Below are positions 7,952-17,175 of a DNA stretch of 64,000 nucleotides, one piece after another (positions within the stretch are counted from its first letter, which is position 1; each line of letters starts with the position of its first letter). The translations under genes were made by a program, and so were the position numbers. The notes beneath the pieces are model-generated. The model saw nothing but the letters and a program-made list of their open reading frames with translations. It was not told where the DNA came from and did not search any database. The DNA is from Granulosicoccus sp947495035 (GTDB taxonomy: Bacteria > Pseudomonadota > Gammaproteobacteria > Granulosicoccales > Granulosicoccaceae). The stretch lies in assembly GCF_050589605.1 (NCBI RefSeq), contig NZ_JBNGOO010000008.1, one strand, 5' to 3'.

Positions 7952-9085
7952 TCAGCCCGATCGGCCCCTGCCGGGAGGTTGCTGACCTTTCAGGTGGTGC
8001 AGCGTGGCCATCAGGGCTGCAGCATTGAGCTGGACAATGACCTTGAGCAGATTCATTACCCGGTTGCCGGTGCCGGGCATGTTCAGGTAGCTTGCGGCCA
8101 CCAGTACGTAGAAGATCCACTGCAGCGCGAACATGATATCGAGGAAGGTGCCCTCACCGAGCAGGGCGCTGACAAACGCGGTGATCAGTGCATAAGGCAC
8201 CAGCAGGCGGAACAGCTTGTGAGACAGGAATTGCCACCAGACCGGGTTTCTGGATGGCTGGAACAGCCAGGGATTTGCCTGGAACGATTGCCAGTTGCCG
8301 GCCAGATTGCGCACCTTTTTCTGAAATTCCTGCCGGATATTGTCCGAGGCCTTGTCGTAGGCATGCGCGCCAGCCACGAACAGCGTGCGCTTTCCCTGTT
8401 TCAGCAATCTGACCGGGGTGTCGAATTCGTCCAGCAGCGTGGCGTTTCGATTGGGCTTGAAGTCACGCCGGCGAATGGCGTACAAGGCGCCGGTGACCCC
8501 CGTCGTCGAATACAGGCGACTCTCGTTTTCGCGAATCCATTTCTCGTAGCGCCAGTAGAGGCCGAAGTTTCCGGCAGCCAGGCTGGTTGGATCGGACAGG
8601 ACCAGTTCACCGCTGACGGCACCCACCTCCGGGTACTGCAGATAGGGCACCAGCTTTTTCAAGGCATTGCCTGATACGGGCAGGCGTGCATCCATGAACA
8701 CGATGATGCGGCCGCTGGCCAGGGCAACCCCCTGTTTGATGGCGCTGCTCTTTCCAACCGGCGTTGCCAGATGCAGATACTTGCGATCGGGATAGCCGAA
8801 GAATGCACTGTGCAGCCAGGCCTCTGTGCCATCGGTGGAGCCATTGGACACGAAGATCCATTCGACCTTCGACGCCGGATAGTCCAGTGCTGCCAGGTTG
8901 TTCAATCTGGCCGGGAGAAAACGGGCTTCATTACAGGTGGGAATCACGATGCTCACCGAGGGCCAGTGCTCCGGGACCACGGTACTCAGTACCGGCTGCG
9001 ACCGTGCGCGCAGGTGCAGCAGCAGTGGAAACACCGCGTAGGTATAGGCAATGAAACCCATGGAAACCAGGAATAGATAGATCAT
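7952..9085 (-). CDS. membrane-anchored GT2 family glycosyltransferase
   Basis: Glycosyltransferase family 2 protein of 377 residues. An N-terminal membrane helix (about 2-24) is followed by the GT-A domain: VSIVIPTCNEARFL, WIFVSNGSTDGT and the metal-binding region IVFMDARL near residue 131. A DEFDTPVRLL segment corresponds to the acceptor/base region. The C-terminal part has two or three membrane helices (about 285-345). The layout resembles processive or lipid-linked transferases that build surface glycans at the inner membrane. No other polysaccharide genes adjoin it; it is divergent from a c-di-GMP enzyme, hinting at matrix production under c-di-GMP control, which is speculative. Confidence 0.85.
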   Translation of the reverse strand: MIYLFLVSMGFIAYTYAVFPLLLHLRARSQPVLSTVVPEHWPSVSIVIPTCNEARFLPARLNNLAALDYPASKVEWIFVSNGSTDGTEAWLHSAFFGYPDRKYLHLATPVGKSSAIKQGVALASGRIIVFMDARLPVSGNALKKLVPYLQYPEVGAVSGELVLSDPTSLAAGNFGLYWRYEKWIRENESRLYSTTGVTGALYAIRRRDFKPNRNATLLDEFDTPVRLLKQGKRTLFVAGAHAYDKASDNIRQEFQKKVRNLAGNWQSFQANPWLFQPSRNPVWWQFLSHKLFRLLVPYALITAFVSALLGEGTFLDIMFALQWIFYVLVAASYLNMPGTGNRVMNLLKVIVQLNAAALMATLHHLKGQQPPGRGRSG

Positions 9086-9157
9086 GTCCGGAGATGCAGC
9101 ACACCGCGATTGAGAGGTGGAACCCGCGCCATTAAAGCATGCCCACAGGTCACTTCT

Positions 9158-9170
9158 GTAACCCTGTTAC
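9158..9170. promoter_or_regulatory. inverted repeat GTAAC-CCT-GTTAC, possible operator
   Basis: A perfect 5-3-5 inverted repeat lies in the 192-bp region between the divergent GT2 gene and the MHYT-GGDEF-EAL gene. It could bind a dimeric regulator acting on either gene; no matching regulator gene is adjacent. Confidence 0.3.
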
Positions 9171-9277
9171 CTAAAGTTCGCGCAAATGCCTACAGTCGCC
9201 CGAGTCATGGCCGACTACCTGAAGATTGGGGTTCGCCGGTATTCGGTGCTGCCACTCAACGGATAATGGATGGATCA

Positions 9278-11668
9278 ATGCTTCGAATAGTGGATTGTCT
9301 GACTCTGGATCATGAGCTGAGTCTGATTCTGCTGGCAGGCCTCATCTGTCTGCTGGGTTGCACGACCTGCATGATCGTGGGTGGTCGGGTCATGTCCGCT
9401 GAACGGTCCCTGCTCTGGATGTCGCTGCTGAGCCTGTGTGCTGGCTGTACCGCCTGGTCCACACATTTCATTGCCATGCTGGCGTATCAGACGAGTGTGC
9501 CGATCAGCTATGATTTTTCGTTGACCGTTCTGTCCTTGCTGGTCGGTACCGTGGTTGTCAGCATCGGTTTCCTCGTTGCCTTCAGGCTGCGTGGCCAGCG
9601 ACTCTTTCGTGCCATGGGGGGTGTGCTGGTCGGATCCGGTGTGGCCGCCTTGCACTACATCGGTATGGACGCACTTCGATTTCCCGGATCCTTGAGCTAC
9701 GACATGGACCTGGTTGTCGTCTCCCTGGTCGCCACCACCTTGTTCGGAGCACTGTCCGTCGACATCCTGTTCGATCGTTCGAAGGCCAGCTGGAAACCGG
9801 CGGCAGGGGGCCTGATGCTGCTGATGATACTGTCATTGCACTTTGTGGGCATGTCGGCCACCCGCATGGAGCTTGGCTTCTTTGATGCCGAAACCGGAGT
9901 ATCGCGTACCTTTCTCATTGCCGGGGTCACACTGGCATCGCTGACCATTCTGACGATCGGCATCATTGCGGCGATTGTCGACCAGCGTGTATCCGGTCAA
10001 TTGGCAGCCCAGGCGGAACGCTTCAGAGTGCTGGCTGATGGCGCTTTCGAGGGGCTCATCGTGCACCGCGACCTGACCATTCTGGACACCAATCTGGCCG
10101 CTCGCAAGTTGCTGGGTCTGGATGACAACTTCAGCGAAAGGTGCCTTTCCGACTGGTCCATCGAAGCGCTGGAAAAGCTGCAGATGGACGATGATGCGGT
10201 CATCCAGGAGATTCAGGTTCGCGGTGACAACGGCACCGACTTTCCGGCGAAACTCTGTCGTCGCGCCATCATGCTGCAGACTGGCGAAGTGGGGGAGATG
10301 ATTGCCATACGCGACCTGACTCAGCGTCGTCAGAGCGAGGCCAGAATTGCCCACCTTGCGCTGCACGACACGTTGACAGATCTGCCCAACCGGCGCCTGT
10401 TCAACGAACTGGCGAACAGTGCCATAGCAAGAGCCCGGCAGATCAACGGATCCTTTGCGCTGCTGGCCATGGATCTGGATAATTTCAAGACGGTCAATGA
10501 CATGTATGGGCATGCCATCGGCGATGAGTTGATACAGCTCGTGGCCAGACGCATGAGTGCCTTGCTGGGAGACGGTGATGTGGTTGCACGACTGGGTGGG
10601 GATGAATTCAGCCTGTTGTCGATCTCGGCCAATCAACCTGAACAGGGCATGGCACTGGCGAATCGCATTCACGACATCTTCAAGTCCAGCATTGAACTGG
10701 AAGGGGCGCAGTTGCTGGTCGAGGCATCCATCGGTATCGCCGTATATCCGATGGACGGTGACACCCTTGAAGATCTGATGCGCAATGCGGATACCGCGAT
10801 GTATGAATCCAAGGCAGAGGGCAAAGCCACGACGAGATTCTTCGAACCGCGCATGAATGTGCAGCTGGACGCGCGGCGCGCCTTGGAGTCGCGCCTCAGA
10901 CAGGCACTGGAACTCGATGCTCTGACACTGAACTACCAGCCTCTGGTCAGTTGTTCAAGTCGCTCCCCGGTCTGTTTCGAAGCCTTGTTGCGGTGGACGG
11001 ATGCAGAGTTGGGGAGTGTATCGCCGGTGGACTTCATTCCGGTGGCAGAGCAGACCGGTCTCATCGTGCCCATCGGAGAATTCGTTCTCCGTCAGGCCTG
11101 TCGGGATGCAGCAAGCTGGCCGGAACACATCCGGGTGGCCGTGAATCTGTCAGTGGCTCAGTTCGGCAAGTACGACATCGTCGGAATGGTCAGGGATGCG
11201 CTGGAATCAAGTGGTATCAGCGGCAAACGCCTGGAACTGGAAATCACCGAATCGCTGCTGATGGAAAATCAGAACGAGGTATTGGCGGCTCTGGATGAAC
11301 TCAAGGCACTGGGCGTCCGAATAGCCATGGATGATTTCGGTACCGGCTATTCTTCCCTGAGTTATCTGCAGAGTTTCAGTTTCAACAAGCTCAAGATAGA
11401 CCGGGCCTTTGTATCCAATCTGGAGAACAATCCGCAGAACGCCAGTATCGTCGAGGCCGTGGTGTCCATGGGCAAGAGCCTGCAGATGCGAGTGGTGGCA
11501 GAAGGCGTGGAAACCAGTGCGCAGGCCGATATCCTGTCAGCGCTTGAATGCGATGAGCTGCAGGGGTATCTGATCTCCAGGCCAATGCAGGCGGCGGATG
11601 TTCAGGCCTTTCTCGACGGCGTATCCCCGTACACGGGAGAGGATGATTCCCCGTCGCTGGCTGCCTGA
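9278..11668 (+). CDS. MHYT-PAS-GGDEF-EAL c-di-GMP signalling protein
   Basis: Inner-membrane bifunctional c-di-GMP enzyme of 796 residues. The N-terminal MHYT sensor has about seven membrane helices with the family motifs THFIAM, LHYIGMDAL and LHFVGMSATRM. A PAS-like domain follows, then a diguanylate cyclase domain with intact ARLGGDEF, and a phosphodiesterase domain with FEALLRW and DDFGTGYSSLSYL. The RxxD inhibitory site five residues before GGDEF reads GDGD, so product inhibition through that site is not expected. I chose the ATG at 9278 because MHYT proteins begin directly with such an MLRIVDC sequence; an ATG at 9266 is also in frame. Both catalytic motifs look intact, so net activity cannot be predicted. 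Confidence 0.92.
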   Translation: MLRIVDCLTLDHELSLILLAGLICLLGCTTCMIVGGRVMSAERSLLWMSLLSLCAGCTAWSTHFIAMLAYQTSVPISYDFSLTVLSLLVGTVVVSIGFLVAFRLRGQRLFRAMGGVLVGSGVAALHYIGMDALRFPGSLSYDMDLVVVSLVATTLFGALSVDILFDRSKASWKPAAGGLMLLMILSLHFVGMSATRMELGFFDAETGVSRTFLIAGVTLASLTILTIGIIAAIVDQRVSGQLAAQAERFRVLADGAFEGLIVHRDLTILDTNLAARKLLGLDDNFSERCLSDWSIEALEKLQMDDDAVIQEIQVRGDNGTDFPAKLCRRAIMLQTGEVGEMIAIRDLTQRRQSEARIAHLALHDTLTDLPNRRLFNELANSAIARARQINGSFALLAMDLDNFKTVNDMYGHAIGDELIQLVARRMSALLGDGDVVARLGGDEFSLLSISANQPEQGMALANRIHDIFKSSIELEGAQLLVEASIGIAVYPMDGDTLEDLMRNADTAMYESKAEGKATTRFFEPRMNVQLDARRALESRLRQALELDALTLNYQPLVSCSSRSPVCFEALLRWTDAELGSVSPVDFIPVAEQTGLIVPIGEFVLRQACRDAASWPEHIRVAVNLSVAQFGKYDIVGMVRDALESSGISGKRLELEITESLLMENQNEVLAALDELKALGVRIAMDDFGTGYSSLSYLQSFSFNKLKIDRAFVSNLENNPQNASIVEAVVSMGKSLQMRVVAEGVETSAQADILSALECDELQGYLISRPMQAADVQAFLDGVSPYTGEDDSPSLAA

Positions 11669-11683
11669 TGGACCCTGTCAGGA

Positions 11684-12787
11684 TCAGCGCAGCCCGGAGA
11701 CGTGGCGTTGCGATTGCTCAAGCCAGGCCGGAGCCGGTTCTGCACCCCAGCCCGGTCGGTCCGTGACCGTCGCCTGTCCGTCGACGATGTCGTAAGGCGA
11801 TTCCACGAAAAGCGCGTCCTGCCAGGGGTAGTAGTCGAGCCCTTCGATCGAGAACTCCAGGTACTTGCCGGCATTGGGGATGGCGCGCAGCAGGTGCATG
11901 GTGAACAGCGTGACCATCGACAGATTGGCACAATGAGGCGTACAGGGCAGACTTGCCTTGTCAGCCATGGCGGCTACCTGCAGCGTGCGTTGCAGACCGC
12001 CGAGATAGCAGATATCCGGTTGGACGATGTCCACGACGTGCTCGCTGATCATGCGCTGCCAGCCGCCGAGTTCGCAATCCTGTTCGCCACCGGTCACATT
12101 GATGGAAAGCGCCTCGGTGACCTGTCGGGTCTGCTCGTATTCCCAGTAGGGACAGGGTTCCTCGAAGTGCTCGATATTCTCGTCCATCAGCAGTTGCCCG
12201 ACTTCAATGGCTCGGGCGGGTGAATAACAGGAGTTGGCATCGACCAGCAGGCTGACATCCGGGCCGAGCGTACGACGTATCAGCGGGACGATTTCCTCGG
12301 TTCTGCCAGGCCATTCATCCCTGTCATGGCCGTATTCCGAGCCGATGCGGAACTTGAAGGCGTCAAAACCCTTGTCAACGGCCAGTCGTTCGAGGCGGCG
12401 GGCCTCATCGACAGGTCGGATTTCGCGCTGCATGGAAGAGGCATAGGCGCGCACCGTACCCGGTGTGCCGCCCAGCAGGGAGCACACGGGCAGGTTCTCC
12501 AGTCGACCATGCAGATCCCACAAGGCGGTATCGAGCCCGCCGATGGCGCGGTACAGGTGCGAGCCGGGAAACTTGTGCTCGCGTTCGCGTACCAGTGTCA
12601 CCAGGGCGTCGATGTCCGTGGCGTCCTGCCCCAGCACATGAGGCGCAACCTGACGATGCAGGATCAGCGAAGTGATGTCGGCATGATAGGGGGCTACCTG
12701 CCGCCAGCCGAAAGCCCCGTCGTCGGTGATGACCTTGACGAAGCAGACGAATTCGTTATAACAGGTCTCGAGGGAGGCGATTTTCAC
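11684..12787 (-). CDS. enolase-superfamily (mandelate racemase type) dehydratase/racemase
   Basis: Enolase-superfamily enzyme of 367 residues with an N-terminal capping domain and a TIM barrel. Readable active-site elements are K145-F-R147 on strand 2, metal ligands D183 (DANS), E209 or E210 (FEEP) and E235 (GGEQD), D258 (QPDICYLGG) and H285 (TPHCAN). The KxR and His/Asp set place it near the mandelate racemase/acid-sugar dehydratase subgroup. It ends 15 bp from the convergent c-di-GMP gene and is divergent from the ABC transporter operon, whose ligand may be its substrate. A sugar acid or cyclic amino-acid derivative is likely; I cannot choose. Confidence 0.85.
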   Translation of the reverse strand: MKIASLETCYNEFVCFVKVITDDGAFGWRQVAPYHADITSLILHRQVAPHVLGQDATDIDALVTLVREREHKFPGSHLYRAIGGLDTALWDLHGRLENLPVCSLLGGTPGTVRAYASSMQREIRPVDEARRLERLAVDKGFDAFKFRIGSEYGHDRDEWPGRTEEIVPLIRRTLGPDVSLLVDANSCYSPARAIEVGQLLMDENIEHFEEPCPYWEYEQTRQVTEALSINVTGGEQDCELGGWQRMISEHVVDIVQPDICYLGGLQRTLQVAAMADKASLPCTPHCANLSMVTLFTMHLLRAIPNAGKYLEFSIEGLDYYPWQDALFVESPYDIVDGQATVTDRPGWGAEPAPAWLEQSQRHVSGLR

Positions 12788-12980
12788 GGCCGGCTTCTCC
12801 AGGCGACATTCATGACAGGGTTATGACAGAATGCGGTCAGATGGAAGGATAAACCATTTGCATGCAGACGCCTGACGCGATACTTTCTGAAGGCTATGAT
12901 CGACTCTGCCATGTCAAATCGCCTTGTGGCTGTCCGATTTTCTGCGGGAACCGCAATAACCTAACTGGAAAGAATGGACC

Positions 12981-14057
12981 ATGCAAATGAAATCCGTATT
13001 ATCCGCCATTACTGCATCTGTGGCACTGAGCCTGGCATCCGGCGCTCAGGCCGAGACGTTGCGCCTGCTGACCTGGGGCTCCTACGCGCCCGATAACGTC
13101 ATCGAGATGTTCGAGGAAAAATACCCCGATATCGATGTCGAGGTCACCTATTCCAATAACGAGGAAATGATTGCCAAGCTGCGGGCTACCGGCGGAGCCG
13201 GTTTCGATCTTGCGCAGCCAAGCCATGACCGCATCTACGCAGCGCAACTGGAATTCGACATCTACAAACCGCTGGATCTGTCGCAGATCGACACATCGAA
13301 CATGACGCCCAAGCTACTCGACGGTGTCAAGGAAAATGCCACTATCGATGGGGAAGTCTATGCTGTTCCGCATCAGTGGGGAACCACCGGCCTGATGGTG
13401 AATACTGCCGAAGCGCCTGATGTCAAGAACTGGGGCGATCTGTGCGATCCCGCCTACGAGGGCAAGACCTCCATGCGTCTGAAGCGCACCATTCTGCTGG
13501 CAACTGCCTACTCGCTGGGTGAGGACCCGTTTGCTGCCTACTCCGATCTGGACAAGTATCAGGGCATCCTGGACGATGTCACCACCAGATTGATCGAATG
13601 CAAGGACAACATCAAGGCCTACTGGCAAGGGGGTGATGATCTGTCGGCGATGATGCTCTCCGGAGAGATCGTAGCCGCCGAATCCTGGGATTCCACAGCC
13701 TACAAACTGTTCGGTGAGAACCCCGACATCAAATTCGTACCGCCGGCAACCGGTGCACTGGCCTGGATCGATACCTTCGTGCTGCCACGCAAGGGTAAGG
13801 CCGATGATGCAGCCTACAAGTGGATCAACTTCGTGCTGCAGCCGGAGATTGTCGAGCTGATGTCTGCCAGTACCGGCGCCATCGCATCCATCAACGGTGC
13901 CGCAGACTTGTTGCCGGAAGACAAGAAAGCCGCCGTCAATGCTGCCTTCAGCGATGCCGATATCGACAACCTCAAGTTCTTCGCCAACATTCCACCAGGC
14001 GTGGAGGACATGGAAGGCAAGGCGCTGGAAAAGATCAAGGCTGCCACCGGCGGTTGA
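12981..14057 (+). CDS. periplasmic spermidine/putrescine-type (PotD/PotF-like) binding protein
   Basis: Extracellular solute-binding protein of 358 residues, the receptor of a four-gene ABC importer. The signal peptide is residues 1-24 with cleavage after AQA. The mature protein starts ETLRLLTWGSYAPDNVIEMF, typical of the PotD/PotF class, and contains VPHQWGTTGLMVN and the ESWDS hinge region. The ATG is preceded by GGAAAG. It heads an operon with an ATPase and two permeases. Family homology points to polyamines, but binding proteins of this type also take opines, aminoalkylphosphonates and other cationic compounds, and the flanking enolase-type and Gfo/Idh enzymes hint at a non-polyamine ligand. 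Confidence 0.88.
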   Translation: MQMKSVLSAITASVALSLASGAQAETLRLLTWGSYAPDNVIEMFEEKYPDIDVEVTYSNNEEMIAKLRATGGAGFDLAQPSHDRIYAAQLEFDIYKPLDLSQIDTSNMTPKLLDGVKENATIDGEVYAVPHQWGTTGLMVNTAEAPDVKNWGDLCDPAYEGKTSMRLKRTILLATAYSLGEDPFAAYSDLDKYQGILDDVTTRLIECKDNIKAYWQGGDDLSAMMLSGEIVAAESWDSTAYKLFGENPDIKFVPPATGALAWIDTFVLPRKGKADDAAYKWINFVLQPEIVELMSASTGAIASINGAADLLPEDKKAAVNAAFSDADIDNLKFFANIPPGVEDMEGKALEKIKAATGG

Positions 14058-14153
14058 TGGTGTGCCCGGCCTGTATTGCTGCATGCGGACAACAATGCCT
14101 GCATGCCATACAGGCCGGACCATGACCTTATTGTGAGGCCTATCGAGAAAACG

Positions 14154-15287
14154 ATGACAGAACACGCGTTTGACCTGGAATGCATCGATGTTTCCAGACA
14201 GTTCGGGAGCGTACGCGCGGTCGATAACGTATCCCTGAGTATTCCCCGGGGCAGTTTCTTCTCGATTCTCGGTCCTTCCGGGTGTGGCAAGACCACACTC
14301 ATGCGCATGATCGCAGGCTTCGAGAAACCGGATCATGGCGATATCCGGATCAAGGGAAAGTCGGTTCTCAAGGCCGCTCCCAACAAGCGCAATGTCAAGA
14401 TGGTCTTTCAGCATCTGGCCCTGTTCCCGATGATGAACGTACACGACAATATCGCCTATGGCTTGCGATGCGCCGGCGTACCGGCAGCGGAGATCACCCG
14501 GAAGGTACAGGACGTTCTGGAACGCGTGGCGTTGCCGGATGTGGCCAAGCGTGATATCCAGCAGCTCTCGGGAGGCCAGAAGCAGCGCATTGCCATTGCC
14601 CGCTGCATGGTTCTGGACCCGGACGTCCTGTTGCTGGACGAACCTCTGGGTGCACTGGATCTGAAGCTGCGCGAAGCCATGAAGATCGAGCTCAAACTGC
14701 TGCAGCATCAGTTCAACACCACCTTTGTCTATATCACGCACGATCAGTCGGAAGCCCTGGTGATGTCTGACCAGGTTGCCGTCATGAATCAGGGGCGCTT
14801 CGAGCAGGTCGGTACGCCACAGATGCTTTATCAGCAACCCGAAACGGCCTTCGTGGCAGGTTTTGTCGGTGACTCCAATCTCTGGCATGGCACGGTGGAA
14901 TCCCTGACAGAGCAGGGAGCCATGCTACGTACCGCCGCCGGCCAGTCGATACAGGCGCGACTGTCGGGCAAGACGGCCGGTCGCGTCGGTGATCGCGTCA
15001 GCATCTATACGCGACCGGAATTTCTGACGGTGGAACCGCAAACCGGTTCGGCTGACGTCGCGGATGTGGCGGGGACGCTGAATTCGCTGGAAGGCCGTGT
15101 CGACAGCGTCCTGTTCAACGGCGCCAACAGCCGTTTGCTGGTACGCACCGCAGAAGAGGCGCTGGTGGAAGCGGATGTGACCCTGACCGGTGGCAGTGAC
15201 GATATCAGACCGGGAGAGAACGTCAGGTTGCAATGGTCGATGCAACAGACCGTCTGTTTCCCTGAATCCGCGACACAGGCGGGCTGA
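14154..15287 (+). CDS. ABC transporter ATPase, PotA/PotG-like
   Basis: Cytosolic ATPase of 377 residues energising the adjacent permeases. It has Walker A GPSGCGKTT at about 40-48, the signature LSGGQ at about 138-142, Walker B VLLLDEP at about 158-164 and the H-loop in YITHDQSEA. The C-terminal TOBE domain extends to the end, as in PotA. I start at the ATG at 14154, where conserved sequence begins; an upstream in-frame ATG at 14076 would add 26 poor-quality residues. It lies about 96 bp after the binding-protein gene and 5 bp before the first permease gene. Confidence 0.92.
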   Translation: MTEHAFDLECIDVSRQFGSVRAVDNVSLSIPRGSFFSILGPSGCGKTTLMRMIAGFEKPDHGDIRIKGKSVLKAAPNKRNVKMVFQHLALFPMMNVHDNIAYGLRCAGVPAAEITRKVQDVLERVALPDVAKRDIQQLSGGQKQRIAIARCMVLDPDVLLLDEPLGALDLKLREAMKIELKLLQHQFNTTFVYITHDQSEALVMSDQVAVMNQGRFEQVGTPQMLYQQPETAFVAGFVGDSNLWHGTVESLTEQGAMLRTAAGQSIQARLSGKTAGRVGDRVSIYTRPEFLTVEPQTGSADVADVAGTLNSLEGRVDSVLFNGANSRLLVRTAEEALVEADVTLTGGSDDIRPGENVRLQWSMQQTVCFPESATQAG

Positions 15288-15292
15288 TCGCC

Positions 15293-16159
15293 GTGGGCTC
15301 CGATATTCGCAAGCTCTCCCTGCTGCTGCTTTTTCTGCCTTTCAGTCTGTGGATTCTGTTGTTGATCATATTGCCGCATGTGGGCATGGTGATATTGTCC
15401 CTGCGGGAGAAAGTGGCGCCACGAGTCTATGAGTTCGGTTTTGGCAATTACATCGACTTCTTCATGGAGCCCATCTACTGGAACACCCTGATTCGTACCG
15501 GGCTGATGTCTCTGCTGGTGACATTCCTGGCACTTCTCATCGGTTTTCCGGTGGCTTACTACATAGCCAAGCTGGCTGGTAATCGCACCAAGGGCATGCT
15601 GTTCATGCTCTGCCTCATTCCGCTGTGGGTGAGCGATCTGATTCGCGCTTTCGGCTGGATATTGCTGCTGCGCGAATCGGGCATCATCTCCAGTTTTCTG
15701 GTGAGTAGCGGCCTGATCGATACGCCCATCGAATTCCTGTACACCGATGCCACGGTGATCATGGGGTTGGTCTACACCGTCATGCTGTTCATGATCGTGC
15801 CGCTGGTCTCCACGCTGGACGGCATGGACAATGCCATGATCGAGGCGGGTTACAACCTGGGTGGCAATGGTTTTACCGTACTGCGTCGTATCATCATTCC
15901 CTACGCCATGCCGGGTATCGTGTCCGGTTGCATCGTGGTCTTCATGATGACGGCGGGCAGCTACCTGACTCCGATCCTCATGGGTGGCAAGAATTCCAGC
16001 TGGTTTACCGAGCAGATCTATGATCAGTTCATCAGTCGCTACAACTGGGAATCCGGTGCCGCTTTCGGTTTCCTGTTGCTGGCATTTACCTCGGTGGTTG
16101 TCTGGCTGGGCCTGAAACTCTCCGGGCAGACGCTCTCCAGTACCGTGGCGAAAAGCTGA
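15293..16159 (+). CDS. ABC transporter permease, PotB/PotH-like
   Basis: Integral membrane permease of 288 residues with six predicted helices. The EAA loop that docks the ATPase reads MDNAMIEAGYNLGGNGFTVL (about 181-200). It starts with GTG 5 bp after the ATPase stop, so it is co-transcribed. It pairs with the next permease to form the heterodimeric channel typical of polyamine-class importers. Confidence 0.92.
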   Translation: MGSDIRKLSLLLLFLPFSLWILLLIILPHVGMVILSLREKVAPRVYEFGFGNYIDFFMEPIYWNTLIRTGLMSLLVTFLALLIGFPVAYYIAKLAGNRTKGMLFMLCLIPLWVSDLIRAFGWILLLRESGIISSFLVSSGLIDTPIEFLYTDATVIMGLVYTVMLFMIVPLVSTLDGMDNAMIEAGYNLGGNGFTVLRRIIIPYAMPGIVSGCIVVFMMTAGSYLTPILMGGKNSSWFTEQIYDQFISRYNWESGAAFGFLLLAFTSVVVWLGLKLSGQTLSSTVAKS

Positions 16160-16187
16160 TGAGACTCCACTACCGCAGGATGACCTC

Positions 16188-17051
16188 ATGTTGATTCGTG
16201 GCACGGGCAGCGGCGCCGCATCGGCCTTGTTCAGGCTTTACGTACTGGCGTTTTTCATCTTTCTGGCCGCGCCCCTGCTGGCTGCCGGCATGTTCGCCTT
16301 CAACGATTCGCAGTTTCCCTCCCTGCCATGGCAAGGCTTCACGCTGGACTGGTTCTTCAACGACACCGAGCCGAAGCTGGGCATGTTTCACGATCGTCGT
16401 CTGCTGCGTGGTCTCAATGTCTCCTTCATGATTGCAGTGGCAGTTGCCGTGTTGTCGGTTTTTGTCGGTACCTGCAATGCCTTCCTGTTTGTGCGAGGCA
16501 ACTTCCCGGGCAAGAATTTCTTCTACATACTGATGGTTTTGCCTCTGGTGATTCCTGGTGTCATTCTTGGTATATCCATACTTGCGCTTGCCAGCAATGT
16601 GGCAAACGGGGTCGAGGAAGCCTTCAGCCTCGAACTGGAATTTCTGCGCCCCGGCCTGTTGCTTGTCATCCTCGGGCAATTTTCCTTCATCACGACCATT
16701 ACCTCGCTGGTCATTACCGCCAGGCTCAAGAAGTTCGATATCTCTCTGGAGGAGGCGGCATTCAATCTGGGGGCCAGCCGTGCCGGTGTACTACGGACCA
16801 TCACACTGCCATTCCTGCGACCCGCCATGATTGCCGCCGGTATAGTGGCCTTTCTGGTGTCCTTCGAGAACTTCAATACCACCTTGTTCCTGGTGGGCTC
16901 CGATGCGCCACTGACCATCACGATGTACGACCGCATGGTCAAGGTCGGATCGACACCGGTGCTCAATGCGGTGTCTGTCTTTCTGATGCTGGGTTCGGGC
17001 GTACTGGCACTGATCTCCTTGCTGGTACAGCGGGACAAGCCGAAGACCTGA
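16188..17051 (+). CDS. ABC transporter permease, PotC/PotI-like
   Basis: Second permease of the importer, 287 residues, six membrane helices. Its EAA loop reads ISLEEAAFNLGASRAGVL (about 185-202). It begins 28 bp after the first permease and is the last gene of the operon; the convergent Gfo/Idh gene ends 124 bp downstream. That gap contains an 8-bp inverted repeat (17077-17084 with 17100-17107) without a T tract. Confidence 0.92.
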   Translation: MLIRGTGSGAASALFRLYVLAFFIFLAAPLLAAGMFAFNDSQFPSLPWQGFTLDWFFNDTEPKLGMFHDRRLLRGLNVSFMIAVAVAVLSVFVGTCNAFLFVRGNFPGKNFFYILMVLPLVIPGVILGISILALASNVANGVEEAFSLELEFLRPGLLLVILGQFSFITTITSLVITARLKKFDISLEEAAFNLGASRAGVLRTITLPFLRPAMIAAGIVAFLVSFENFNTTLFLVGSDAPLTITMYDRMVKVGSTPVLNAVSVFLMLGSGVLALISLLVQRDKPKT

Positions 17052-17175
17052 GGCGGAGGTGTCTGTTCAGGGCAGGCCTGCCAGTGACGGTAATGGTAGC
17101 TGGCAGGAACTGGTGCGGCTCAGTGTGCCGTTGCCAGGCGTGAGGCCGGATCAGGAAAATATCGCTGACTGCCGC

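Noticed and set aside
9172..9187. TAAAGTTC resembling a FliA -35 before the GGDEF-EAL gene
   Set aside because: No GCCGATAA-like element at the right distance.
13314..14888. 524-codon open frame antisense to the ABC binding protein and ATPase genes
   Set aside because: No family features, and the sense-strand genes are unambiguous.
17077..17107. 8-bp inverted repeat after the ABC operon as a terminator
   Set aside because: The 15-nt loop and the lack of a T tract make termination unconvincing.
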